Assembly: GCA_963757125.1 (NCBI GenBank)
Contig: CAVWQP010000009.1
Location: 1,860,001 to 1,924,000 of the forward strand
Reading direction: 5' to 3'
Length of the DNA: 64,000 bases
Origin: CAVVSD01 sp963757125
GTDB taxonomy: Bacteria > Actinomycetota > Thermoleophilia > Solirubrobacterales > Solirubrobacteraceae
Under the pieces are notes generated by a model, which was not told the origin of the DNA, ran no database searches, and saw nothing but the letters and a program-made list of their open reading frames with translations. Both the position numbers and the translations under genes were made by a program. Below are positions 44,291 to 52,015 of the stretch, piece after piece; the stretch's first letter is position 1; every line of letters starts with the position of its first letter.

Positions 44291-44403
44291 TCAGACGGCC
44301 AAGCGGTAGATCTCGATCGCCTCGAGCACGTACGGGCGGATCGAGTCCTTCGTCCACCCGGCACCGTGTTGCCGAGACCGGAGATCTTGCACACGACGCT
44401 CGG
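44291..44403 (-). pseudogene. Remnant of an amidohydrolase gene
   Basis: Translated on the minus strand, this stretch gives PSVVCKISGLGNTVPG and, after a one-base loss, WTKDSIRPYVLEAIEIYRLAV before a stop. The sequence KISGLG ... WTxxSIRPYVLEAIE is the late-barrel region of fuconolactonase-type amidohydrolases. Nothing of the rest of such a gene is present between the sigma factor and the transporter. It appears to be a deletion remnant beside the propane cluster, of a different subfamily from the amidohydrolase at 52016. Confidence 0.45.
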
Positions 44404-44460
44404 CCGGTGTCGGCGAGGCTCCGCAGCCACCTCGCCCGATTCCGGCACGCACCCCCAGCG

Positions 44461-45105
44461 TCAACGCACCAGCGGCGGGCCCAGCGGGTACCCCTTGCCG
44501 TCCGTCGCGACCGCGGCCGCGCTGAGGAAGAGGTAGAGCCCGAGCGCCGCGAAGACGAACGTCACCCAGCCGGCGGCCTTCGTGAGCGTCGTGTCGGCGT
44601 TCAGCGTCCCGATGATGAGCAGGATCAGCGCGAGGACGACGAGCGCGATGACGGCGGTGAACGCGACCGGCAGGCGCAGCGTGGCGAGCGTGAGCGCGCC
44701 CATCACGATCCCCCAGGAGATCAGGAACAGCGCGATGCTCTTCGTCACGGCCTCGGGTGGGATCGCGAACCAGTTGTGGTTCAGACCCAGCACGAGCACC
44801 GCGTAGCTCAGCCAGAAGCCGGCGAACAGCCCGAAGATGCACGCCACCAGCGTCTGCCCGAGCGCCGCGGCCCAGATCGCCGAGATGACCAGCCCGAGAC
44901 CAGTCGCCATCAGGATGATCGGCAGCGCGCTGGCCTGCGCCGCGGCGGGCACGTAGCCGACCAGCGCGAGCCCGAGGGCGACGGATCCGGCGACGAAGCT
45001 GGGGAGCCCCAGCACCGCGGGATCGCCGGTCGGAACGGGGATCGGCTCGGCGGGCGCCGACGGCACGATCGCGTCGGCCGGGAGCTGCTGCGAGACGGTG
45101 GACAT
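44461..45105 (-). CDS. GPR1/FUN34/YaaH-family transporter (acetate/succinate type)
   Basis: A 214-aa membrane protein with six hydrophobic helices from about residue 28 onward, beginning PAVLGLPSFVAGSVALGLALVGY (the family's NPxxLGL-like entry), and containing FAGFWLSYAVLVLGL, typical of SatP/YaaH proteins. These move acetate, succinate or ammonium. Acetate would be one plausible product of acetone breakdown in propane metabolism, so the location beside the prm regulators makes sense. It is divergent from the GAF regulator, with which it shares a 137-bp control region. Confidence 0.85.
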   Translation of the reverse strand: MSTVSQQLPADAIVPSAPAEPIPVPTGDPAVLGLPSFVAGSVALGLALVGYVPAAAQASALPIILMATGLGLVISAIWAAALGQTLVACIFGLFAGFWLSYAVLVLGLNHNWFAIPPEAVTKSIALFLISWGIVMGALTLATLRLPVAFTAVIALVVLALILLIIGTLNADTTLTKAAGWVTFVFAALGLYLFLSAAAVATDGKGYPLGPPLVR

Positions 45106-45242
45106 GCGGGAGCACTCCTCACGTGAACGACATTCGACCTCGACCGGCGGCGACGCTAGTGTGGGATGCCACAACTGCCAAGAAGCCGTCGGTCTTCCCG
45201 TATCGCTGGAGGCCGACCGGTCGGCGGGGAGGACGCGGGCCG
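45106..45242. promoter_or_regulatory. Divergent control region with two palindromes
   Basis: Between the transporter and the GAF-regulator starts lie TGTGG-GATG-CCACA (45160-45173) and the 12-bp perfect palindrome CCGACCGGTCGG (45213-45224). Both are operator-like. The region also contains TAGTGT-like -10 material. No protein-coding signal is convincing here. Confidence 0.4.
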
Positions 45243-46772
45243 GTGTCACACAACCCCTGGGTAGCGGTCGACGCCACGACGATCCCGGCGAAGCGGGCGC
45301 GTGAGCTCCGCGACGCGTGGGAGGACTTCGTCGACGGGCGCGAGACCGACGGCGAGGATCCAGGCACCCCGCAGATCCGCGATCCGATCGCCGATTCCTG
45401 GCTGCGCTCGCGCGACGCGGGCGTCGACCCGACCGGCCGCCAGGCCGCGCCCTCGGTCGTCGAGCTGGAGGGCGTGCGCGACCTCTGGCACGACCACCCG
45501 CTCGCGGTCGCCGCTCCGCTCATCGACGAGTGCATGGCGCTCGCATCGGTGGAGGCCGACCACCTGACCGTCGTCAGCGACGCCGACGGGATGCTGCTGA
45601 GCATCCGCGGCGACACGCGCCTGCGCAACCGCGCGGCCGACGACATGAACTTCGTCGAGGGCGCGCTGTGGAGCGAGTCCGGCGCGGGGACGAACGCCGT
45701 CGGCACCGCGCTCGCCGCCTCGCACGCCGTGCAGGTCTTCGCCGCCGAGCACTTCACCGAGCCCGTCCAGCGGTGGACGTGCGCCGCCGCCCCGGTCACC
45801 GACCCGGAGACCGGGCGCCTCCTCGGGATCATCGACCTCACCGGCGACATGGCCAGCGTGCACCCGCACAGCCTCTCGGTCGTCGTCGCCACGGCGCGCG
45901 CGATCCAGGAGCTCCTCCAGCGCGGCCTGCGCGAGCGCGACGACCGACTCCGCGCGCGCTACGGCAGCCTGCTGCGGGGGCGGGAGGGGATGGATTCCGG
46001 CGCTGCGCTCGTGACGCGCAGCGGGCGCGTCCTGCTCGACCCGACCCAGCACTGGTCGTTGGGCGGCACGGCCACCATCCCGGTCGGCGGTGGGCCGCTC
46101 GTGCTCCCGTCGGGCCTCGAGGCCGTCGCCGAGCCCCTGGAGGACGGCGACGCCTATCTCGTGCGCCCGCGCGCGCAGCGCGTGCGCGTCGTGCGGCCCG
46201 CGCTCGAGCTGCGCCTCCTCGGCACGGAGCCCGAGGTCGTCCTCGACGGCCGCCCGGTCCACCTCCGGCGCCGGCACGTCGAGCTGCTCACCCTCCTCAC
46301 GCTGCACCGCGGGCCGGTCGCCGCCGACGTGCTGTGCGCCGAGCTCTACGGCGACGAGGGCCACCCGGCGAGCATCCGGGTCGAGATGTCGCGCCTGCGC
46401 AAGCTGCTGCACGGCGCGATCGACCCGCACGCCTACGGCCTGGTCTGCGACGTGGACAGCGACCTGCGCCACGTGCGCGCGCTGCTCGGCCACAACGCCG
46501 TCGGCGACGCCGCGGCCGCCTACCGCGGGCCGCTCCTCGCGTTCTCCGACGCCCCGGGCATCCGCGCCGAGCGCGAGGAGCTCGAGGGCTGGCTGCGCCA
46601 GGCGGTCCTCACCTCCGGCGACGCCGACGCCCTCTGGTCGTGGGTCCGGACGGCATCGGGCGACGCGGACCTCGTTGCCTGGCAACGCCTTCTCGCGGCG
46701 ATCGACTACGCCGATCCGCGCCGCAGCCTCGCCGCCGCACGGACCGCAGCGCTCCGGCGCTCGTCCGTGTAG
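45243..46772 (+). CDS. AcoR-like GAF regulator with C-terminal winged helix
   Basis: 509 aa from the GTG SHNPWVAVDATTIPAKRARELRDAWEDFV. The N-terminal 300 residues match the sensory part of AcoR/MimR-type activators (IADSWLRSRDAGVDP, a GAF domain with NFVEGALWSESGAGTNAVGTALA and GIIDLTG). The expected sigma-54 AAA domain is absent. Instead the C-terminus carries an OmpR/SARP-like winged helix (LRLLGTEPEVVLDGRPVHLRRRHVELLTLL ... VEMSRLRKLL). It probably senses a small organic molecule and activates the transporter and/or the prm operon. An upstream GTG at 45123 would run through the divergent promoters. Confidence 0.82.
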   Translation: MSHNPWVAVDATTIPAKRARELRDAWEDFVDGRETDGEDPGTPQIRDPIADSWLRSRDAGVDPTGRQAAPSVVELEGVRDLWHDHPLAVAAPLIDECMALASVEADHLTVVSDADGMLLSIRGDTRLRNRAADDMNFVEGALWSESGAGTNAVGTALAASHAVQVFAAEHFTEPVQRWTCAAAPVTDPETGRLLGIIDLTGDMASVHPHSLSVVVATARAIQELLQRGLRERDDRLRARYGSLLRGREGMDSGAALVTRSGRVLLDPTQHWSLGGTATIPVGGGPLVLPSGLEAVAEPLEDGDAYLVRPRAQRVRVVRPALELRLLGTEPEVVLDGRPVHLRRRHVELLTLLTLHRGPVAADVLCAELYGDEGHPASIRVEMSRLRKLLHGAIDPHAYGLVCDVDSDLRHVRALLGHNAVGDAAAAYRGPLLAFSDAPGIRAEREELEGWLRQAVLTSGDADALWSWVRTASGDADLVAWQRLLAAIDYADPRRSLAAARTAALRRSSV

Positions 46773-46773
46773 C

Positions 46774-46788
46774 GGGCGTGTAACGCCC
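46774..46788. terminator. Short hairpin after the GAF regulator
   Basis: GGGCGT-GTA-ACGCCC is a perfect 6-bp stem directly after the regulator stop and 53 nt before the IclR start. There is no U tract. It may be a weak terminator or an operator for the IclR-prm transcript. Confidence 0.35.
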
Positions 46789-46840
46789 CGAGTGATGCAC
46801 TGATCTCGTCGACCGGCCGGGGAGCCGGGCGACGGGTCGG

Positions 46841-47773
46841 ATGGTTCCGAGGAGAGAGGAGCCGGGCATCGCCGAGAGCCTGCACGCCGTGCCTGTTCCA
46901 GGCGCACGGTCACGTGGCGTCAGCACCGCACGGAGCGTGCTGCGCCTCCTCGCGCTCCTGGCGCACGCCGACGACGGCATGCGCGCGGACGAGGTGGCCG
47001 AGGCGCTCGGGAAGAGCACCTCGACGGCGTACAACCTCCTCGACACGCTCTGCCAGGAGGGCTTCACGGTCCGCGCCCGCGGCGGCGCCTACCACCTGAC
47101 CTCCGAGGCGTCGGGCATCGTCCCGCCGGACCGGGCGCGCGAGGTGCCCGCCGGCCTCGGCGGCCTGCTCGACGAGCTCTTCGCGCGCTCGCACAAGCGC
47201 GTCTACCTCGCGGCGGCGCACTCCGGGCAGGTCGTCATCCCGCTCGCCCGCGGCCGTCAGGGCATGCCCCGCATGCCAGGGCTCGGCACGCGCATCGGCT
47301 CCAACGCCCACGCGCTGGCGCTCGGCAAGGTCGCGCTGTCGCTGCTGGACACCGCTGCGCTGGACCGCTACATCGATCGCGGCCTGCGGCCCTTCACGCC
47401 GCACACGATCGTCTCGCCGGACCAGCTGCACGCGCAGCTCGAGGACATCCGCGCCGGCGAGGTCGCTTTCGACCGCGAGGAGTTCGACGAGGACTTCTGC
47501 TGTCTCGCCAAGCCCGTCGTCGATGCCCGCGGTCGCGCCGTCGCCGCCCTCGGGCTGTCGATGTCCTCGCGCTGCTTCGACACGGAGCGGGAGGCCCTCG
47601 CCGAGGTGCTGACGGACGTCGCGTGCAAGGCCTCGGAGGTGCTCAGCACCCCCGCCGTTCCAGCGATCTCGGAAGACACCGGAGTTCTTGAGCGCGCGCC
47701 GCAGCCCGGCGAACGTGCAGACCGCATCGCTGTGCAGCCACCCGTTCCGACAGGGGAGGAAGCCTCACCATGA
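46841..47773 (+). CDS. IclR-family transcription regulator
   Basis: A 310-aa protein. The winged helix is TARSVLRLLALLAHADDGMRADEVAEALGKSTSTAYNLLDTLCQEGF, and the effector domain includes RIGSNAHALALGKVALSLLD and AVAALGLSMSS. A tail of about 30 residues rich in Pro and Glu follows, and its stop overlaps the prmA ATG by 4 nt (ATGA). The regulator and hydroxylase are thus translationally coupled, an unusual link. It likely responds to propane or an oxidation product. The start codon is uncertain; a GTG at 46889 is possible. Confidence 0.88.
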   Translation: MVPRREEPGIAESLHAVPVPGARSRGVSTARSVLRLLALLAHADDGMRADEVAEALGKSTSTAYNLLDTLCQEGFTVRARGGAYHLTSEASGIVPPDRAREVPAGLGGLLDELFARSHKRVYLAAAHSGQVVIPLARGRQGMPRMPGLGTRIGSNAHALALGKVALSLLDTAALDRYIDRGLRPFTPHTIVSPDQLHAQLEDIRAGEVAFDREEFDEDFCCLAKPVVDARGRAVAALGLSMSSRCFDTEREALAEVLTDVACKASEVLSTPAVPAISEDTGVLERAPQPGERADRIAVQPPVPTGEEASP

Positions 47774-49431
47774 GCAGAGCCAGCATCACGAAGGCTCACA
47801 ACAAGATCCAGGAGCTGTCCTGGGACCCGACCTTCGTGGAGCCGGTCGACAAGTACCCGACCGACTACACGTTCGAGAAGGCTCCGAAGAAGGATCCGCT
47901 CAAGCAGGTCCTGCGCTCGTACTTCCCGATGGAGGAGGAGAAGGACAACCGCGTCTTCGGCGCGATGGACGGCGCCATCCGCGGCAACATGTTCCGGCAG
48001 GTCCAGGAGCGCTGGATGGAGTGGCAGAAGCTCTTCCTCTCGATCATCCCGTTCCCCGAGATCTCCGCCGCCCGGGCGATGCCGCTGGCCATCAACGCGG
48101 TCCCGAACCCCGAGGTCCACAACGGCCTGGCCATCCAGATGATCGACGAGGTCCGTCACTCGACGATCCAGATGAACCTCAAGCGGCTGTACATGAACCA
48201 CTACATCGACCCGGCAGGGTTCGACATCACCGAGAAGGCGTTCTCGAACTGCTACGCGGGGACGATCGGCCGGCAGTTCGGCGAGGGGTTCATCACCGGC
48301 GACGCCATCACGGCGGCCAACGTCTACCTGACGATCGTCGCGGAGACCGCGTTCACCAACGTGCTCTTCGTCGCGATGCCCGGCGAGGCGGCGGCCAACG
48401 GCGACTACCTGCTGCCGACGGTCTTCCACTCCGTGCAGTCCGACGAGTCGCGCCACATCTCCAACGGCTACTCGATCATCCTCATGGCGCTCGCCGACGA
48501 GCGCAACCGGGAGCTCCTGGAGCGCGACCTGCGCTACGCCTGGTGGAACAACCACGCCGTCGTGGACGCCGCCATCGGCACGTTCATCGAGTACGGCACG
48601 AAGGACCGCCGCAAGGACCGCGACAGCTACGCCGAGTCGTGGCGCCGCTGGATCTACGACGACTACTACCGCAGCTACCTGGTCCCGCTGGAGAAGTACG
48701 GCCTGACGATCCCGCACGACCTCGTCGAAGAGGCGTGGGACCGCATCTGGAACAAGGGCTACATCCACGAGGTCGCGCAGTTCTTCGCCACCGGCTGGTT
48801 CGCCAACTACTGGCGGATCGACGCGATGGACGACACCGACTTCGAGTGGTTCGAGCACAAGTACCCGGGCTGGTACGACAAGTACGGCAAGTGGTGGGAG
48901 CGCTACGCGGACCTCTCGAAGAAGAACGGCCACAAGCCGATCGCCTTCGAGCCCGGGCTCTCCGACTACGAGTACCCGCACCGCTGCTGGTCGTGCATGG
49001 TGCCGTGCCTCATCCGTGAGGACATGGTCGTCGACGAGGTCGACGGCCAGGTGCGCACCTACTGCTCGGAGACCTGCCACTGGACCGACGCCGTCGCGTT
49101 CCGCCCCGAGTACAACGGGCGCCCGACGCCGTCGATGGGCAAGCTCTCCGGCAAGCGCGAGTGGGAGACGCTCTACCACGGCATGGACGTCGCCGACGTC
49201 ATGCAGGATCTGGGCTACGTCCGCGACGACGGCAACACGCTGATCCCGCAGCCGCACCTGGATCTCGACCCCAAGAAGATGTGGACGCTCGACGAGGTCC
49301 GCGGCGCGACGCTCAACAGCCCGAACGTGCTGTTGAACCAGATGTCGCCCGAGGAGCGCGACGCCCACGTCGCCAAGTACAAGGCCGGCGGTCCCGCCGG
49401 CCGGCCCGCCAAGGACGGCGCCTCCGCCTGA
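47770..49431 (+). CDS. prmA: Propane 2-monooxygenase, hydroxylase alpha subunit
   Basis: A 553-aa soluble diiron monooxygenase large subunit. The six iron ligands are Glu97, Glu127, His130 (DEVRH), Glu192, Glu226 and His229 (DESRH). Their spacing equals that of methane monooxygenase MmoX residues 114/144/147/209/243/246, and the gating Thr213 is matched by Thr196. The family oxidises short alkanes; gene order A-reductase-beta-coupling identifies the propane/ketone group (prm/mim), giving 2-propanol or acetol. GGGGAGGAA lies upstream. It would need PrmB electrons and the GroEL at the operon end for folding. Confidence 0.93.
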   Translation: MSRASITKAHNKIQELSWDPTFVEPVDKYPTDYTFEKAPKKDPLKQVLRSYFPMEEEKDNRVFGAMDGAIRGNMFRQVQERWMEWQKLFLSIIPFPEISAARAMPLAINAVPNPEVHNGLAIQMIDEVRHSTIQMNLKRLYMNHYIDPAGFDITEKAFSNCYAGTIGRQFGEGFITGDAITAANVYLTIVAETAFTNVLFVAMPGEAAANGDYLLPTVFHSVQSDESRHISNGYSIILMALADERNRELLERDLRYAWWNNHAVVDAAIGTFIEYGTKDRRKDRDSYAESWRRWIYDDYYRSYLVPLEKYGLTIPHDLVEEAWDRIWNKGYIHEVAQFFATGWFANYWRIDAMDDTDFEWFEHKYPGWYDKYGKWWERYADLSKKNGHKPIAFEPGLSDYEYPHRCWSCMVPCLIREDMVVDEVDGQVRTYCSETCHWTDAVAFRPEYNGRPTPSMGKLSGKREWETLYHGMDVADVMQDLGYVRDDGNTLIPQPHLDLDPKKMWTLDEVRGATLNSPNVLLNQMSPEERDAHVAKYKAGGPAGRPAKDGASA

Positions 49432-49446
49432 TCCTCCTCCGCGGGA

Positions 49447-49474
49447 GGCACCGCGACCACCCGGTCGCGGTGCC
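49447..49474 (+). promoter_or_regulatory. 12-bp hairpin between prmA and prmB
   Basis: GGCACCGCGACC, loop ACCC and GGTCGCGGTGCC form a perfect stem in the 72-nt gap, with possible further pairing of the flanking GGGA and CCTCC. The position suggests an attenuator or an mRNA-stabilising element that lowers reductase relative to hydroxylase. Confidence 0.6.
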
Positions 49475-49503
49475 CCTCCGTGGACGACAGGGACACGCAC
49501 ACC

Positions 49504-50532
49504 ATGGGCGAGAAGCACATCGCGCGGTTCGAGCCGGTCGGCATCGAGCTCGAGGTCGACGAGGACGAGACGATCCTGAACGCCGCGTTCCGGCAGGGGG
49601 TCATGCTCATGCACGGCTGCAAGGAGGGGCAGTGCGCGGCCTGCAAGTCGTTCCTCCTGGACGGCGAGGTCGACCTCGATCGCTACTCCACCTTCGCCCT
49701 GCCCGACTTCGAGGAGGAGGAGGGCTACACCCTGCTCTGCCGGGCGCATGCGCTGTCCGACGTCGAGATCGAGCTCATCAACTACGACGAGGAGGTGCTG
49801 CGCAGCGGCGTGCCGATCGTCGAGGCGACCGCGGAGGTGGAGGCCGTCGAGCCCCTCACCCACGACATCCGCCGCCTCGTCCTCAAACTTCGCGATCCGG
49901 AAGGGATCACGTTCCACGCGGGCCAGTACATGGACATCGCGATCCCCGGCGCGGACGGCGAGCACCGGTCCTTCTCGATGGCCAACACGCCCGGCGAGCC
50001 CGACCGCCTGGAGTTCATGATCAAGCTCTACGAGGGCGGGCACTTCTCCGGGCTGCTGGCCAACGGCCACGGCATCAAGGTCGGCGACCAGCTGACCTGC
50101 ACGGGGCCCTACGGCGTCTTCACGCTGCGCGACTCCTCCCCCAGGCGGCTCGTCTTCATCGCCGGCGGAGCCGGCATGGCACCCGTCATGTCGCTCCTGC
50201 GGTCGATGGCCGAGAAGGGCACGCAGCGGCCGGCGACCTTCTACTACGGGGCGCGCACCGAGGCCGACCTGTTCGAGCTCGCCGAGCTCGAGCGGCTCTG
50301 CGAGACGGTGCCCGACCTGCGCTTCGTCCCCGCCCTCTCCGACGAGGAGTGGGACGGCGAGACGGGGCTCGTCACCGATGTCGTCGACCGCATGGAGGAG
50401 GACCTCACCGAGGTCGACGCCTACCTGTGCGGGCCGCCGCCGATGGTCGACGCGGCGATCGCTCTGCTGGAGCGCCGGGGCTGCCCCGAGTCGCGCATCT
50501 ACTTCGACAAGTTCACGACGACCGCGGACTGA
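49504..50532 (+). CDS. prmB: Propane monooxygenase reductase
   Basis: A 342-aa electron-transfer protein. A plant-type 2Fe-2S domain has Cys39, Cys44, Cys47 and Cys79. An FAD domain (HAGQYMDIAIPG, RSFSMANTP) and NAD-binding part (FIAGGAGMAPVMSLL, YYGARTEADLFELAELERL) follow. It passes electrons from NADH to the PrmAC hydroxylase. The ATG at 49504 begins MGEKHIARFE; a GTG at 49480 would add eight residues but falls beside the hairpin. It follows prmA after a hairpin-containing gap. Confidence 0.92.
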   Translation: MGEKHIARFEPVGIELEVDEDETILNAAFRQGVMLMHGCKEGQCAACKSFLLDGEVDLDRYSTFALPDFEEEEGYTLLCRAHALSDVEIELINYDEEVLRSGVPIVEATAEVEAVEPLTHDIRRLVLKLRDPEGITFHAGQYMDIAIPGADGEHRSFSMANTPGEPDRLEFMIKLYEGGHFSGLLANGHGIKVGDQLTCTGPYGVFTLRDSSPRRLVFIAGGAGMAPVMSLLRSMAEKGTQRPATFYYGARTEADLFELAELERLCETVPDLRFVPALSDEEWDGETGLVTDVVDRMEEDLTEVDAYLCGPPPMVDAAIALLERRGCPESRIYFDKFTTTAD

Positions 50533-50557
50533 ACCCGCGACCACGAGAGGAGCACCA

Positions 50558-51667
50558 ATGCCCGAAGGCACGACGGTGACGTCGGAGCGAAGCGTCCCGA
50601 AGCCGGTGTTCACCGATGCCGAGGCAGGGGCCAAGGAGTTCCCGTCGTCGCGCAGCCGGTCGTACAACTACTTCGAGCCGCGCAAGCGCCGCGCCTCGGT
50701 GTACGAGGACGTGACGGTCGATGTCCAGCCCGATCCCGAGCGCCATCTGACCCAGGGCTGGGTCTACGCGTTCGCGAACGGGAGCTCCGGCTACCCGCAG
50801 GAGTGGACCGAGCTGAAGTCGAGCAACTGGCACGAGTTCCTGGATCCCAACGAGGAGTGGGAGCAGACGATCTACCGCAACAACTCCAACACGGTGCGGC
50901 AGATCTCGTCGACCCTGGCCAACGCCAAGGCCGCCGACGCGTACGCCGCGTGGAACACGGGTTGGGTCAAGGTCGTCGAGCGCCACGTGTCGGCCTGGGC
51001 GCACGCGGAGCAGGGGCTGGGCATGCACGTCTACACGCCGGCCCAGCGCGACGCGCCGACGAACATGATCAACAACGCGCTGTGCCTCGGCGCGGTCCAC
51101 AAGCTGCGCTTCGCGCAGGACATCATCCTCTACAACCTCGAGGTCTCCGAGCAGATCGACGGGTTCGACGGCTCCGCCCACAAGGAGGCGTGGCAGAACG
51201 ACCCGATCTGGCAGGGGGCGCGCGAGAACGTCGAGAAGCTGACCGGCGTCCGCGACTGGGGCCAGGCCTTCTTCGCGACGGCCGTCGTCTTCGAGCCGCT
51301 CGTGGGCGAGCTGTTCCGCAGCGGGTTCGTCATGCAGGCCGCGGCGCTGCAGGGCGACTTCGTGACCCCGGTCGTCATGGGCGCGGGCGAGGCCGACACC
51401 GCGCGTGAGCAGCGCGGCGCCAGGGCGCTGTACCGGATGCTGTCCGACGACCCGCAGCACGGCGCCGCCAACAAGGCGCTCATGCAGAGCTGGCTCGACG
51501 AGTGGATCCCGGTGAGCCTGCAGGCCGCCCAGCAGATGCAGCCGATCTGGTCGCAGATCTCCGAGCGCGTCGTGCGCTTCGACGACTCGCTGGAGCGGTC
51601 GAAGACGCGCATGGCCGACCTGCTGGAAGACCTCACGCTCGACGTCCCGAAGGAGATCCGCGCATGA
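50558..51667 (+). CDS. prmC: Propane monooxygenase hydroxylase beta subunit
   Basis: A 369-aa subunit of the hydroxylase, with the ferritin-like helical fold but without a diiron site (the MmoY-like role). Typical segments are SRSYNYFEPRKRRASVYEDVTVDVQPDPER at the N-terminus, WAHAEQGLGMHVYTPAQRDAPTNMINNALC and RFAQDIILYNLEVSEQI. It forms the dimer scaffold with PrmA. GAGAGGAG lies 6-10 nt upstream of the ATG. It overlaps prmD by 4 nt. Confidence 0.92.
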   Translation: MPEGTTVTSERSVPKPVFTDAEAGAKEFPSSRSRSYNYFEPRKRRASVYEDVTVDVQPDPERHLTQGWVYAFANGSSGYPQEWTELKSSNWHEFLDPNEEWEQTIYRNNSNTVRQISSTLANAKAADAYAAWNTGWVKVVERHVSAWAHAEQGLGMHVYTPAQRDAPTNMINNALCLGAVHKLRFAQDIILYNLEVSEQIDGFDGSAHKEAWQNDPIWQGARENVEKLTGVRDWGQAFFATAVVFEPLVGELFRSGFVMQAAALQGDFVTPVVMGAGEADTAREQRGARALYRMLSDDPQHGAANKALMQSWLDEWIPVSLQAAQQMQPIWSQISERVVRFDDSLERSKTRMADLLEDLTLDVPKEIRA

Positions 51668-52014
51668 CCGAGTTCCACTCCGATCGCACGTCGTCCAACC
51701 AGGCCGGCGTGACGCTCATGAACAACCAGGTCGGCTACGTCGTCGCCCAGGTGATGGCCGACAAGAAGGACATCACCATCCGCGAGCTGCCGTCGATGAT
51801 CCGCGTCGACGGGATCAACAAGATCGACTTCGACTTCCAGGAGATCGCCGACGCCCTCGGGTGGGCCGACTTCGGGCAGGACGACTTCGAGGAGATCATG
51901 TCGACGCACTACGGCCGCATGGTCGTGCTCGACGACCGGGTCCTGATGTTCGCCAATCCCGAGGACGCGGCCGAGTACATCGGCTTCGACCTCGAAGTGG
52001 TCGGGGAGGCCTGA
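51664..52014 (+). CDS. prmD: Propane monooxygenase coupling (effector) protein
   Basis: A 116-aa MmoB/DmpM-family protein: NQAGVTLMNNQVGYVVAQVMADKKDITIRELPSMIRVDGINKIDFDFQEIADALGW. It binds the hydroxylase to control substrate and oxygen access and contains no cofactor. The ATG overlaps the prmC stop (ATGA). Length is usual for the family. Confidence 0.9.
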   Translation: MTEFHSDRTSSNQAGVTLMNNQVGYVVAQVMADKKDITIRELPSMIRVDGINKIDFDFQEIADALGWADFGQDDFEEIMSTHYGRMVVLDDRVLMFANPEDAAEYIGFDLEVVGEA

Positions 52015-52015
52015 C

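Noticed and set aside
47368..50667. 1099-codon open frame on the minus strand across prmA and prmB
   Set aside because: It is antisense to genes with exact diiron and Fe-S motifs. Long antisense frames are expected at this GC content, and the translation is low-complexity Asp/Val/Arg.
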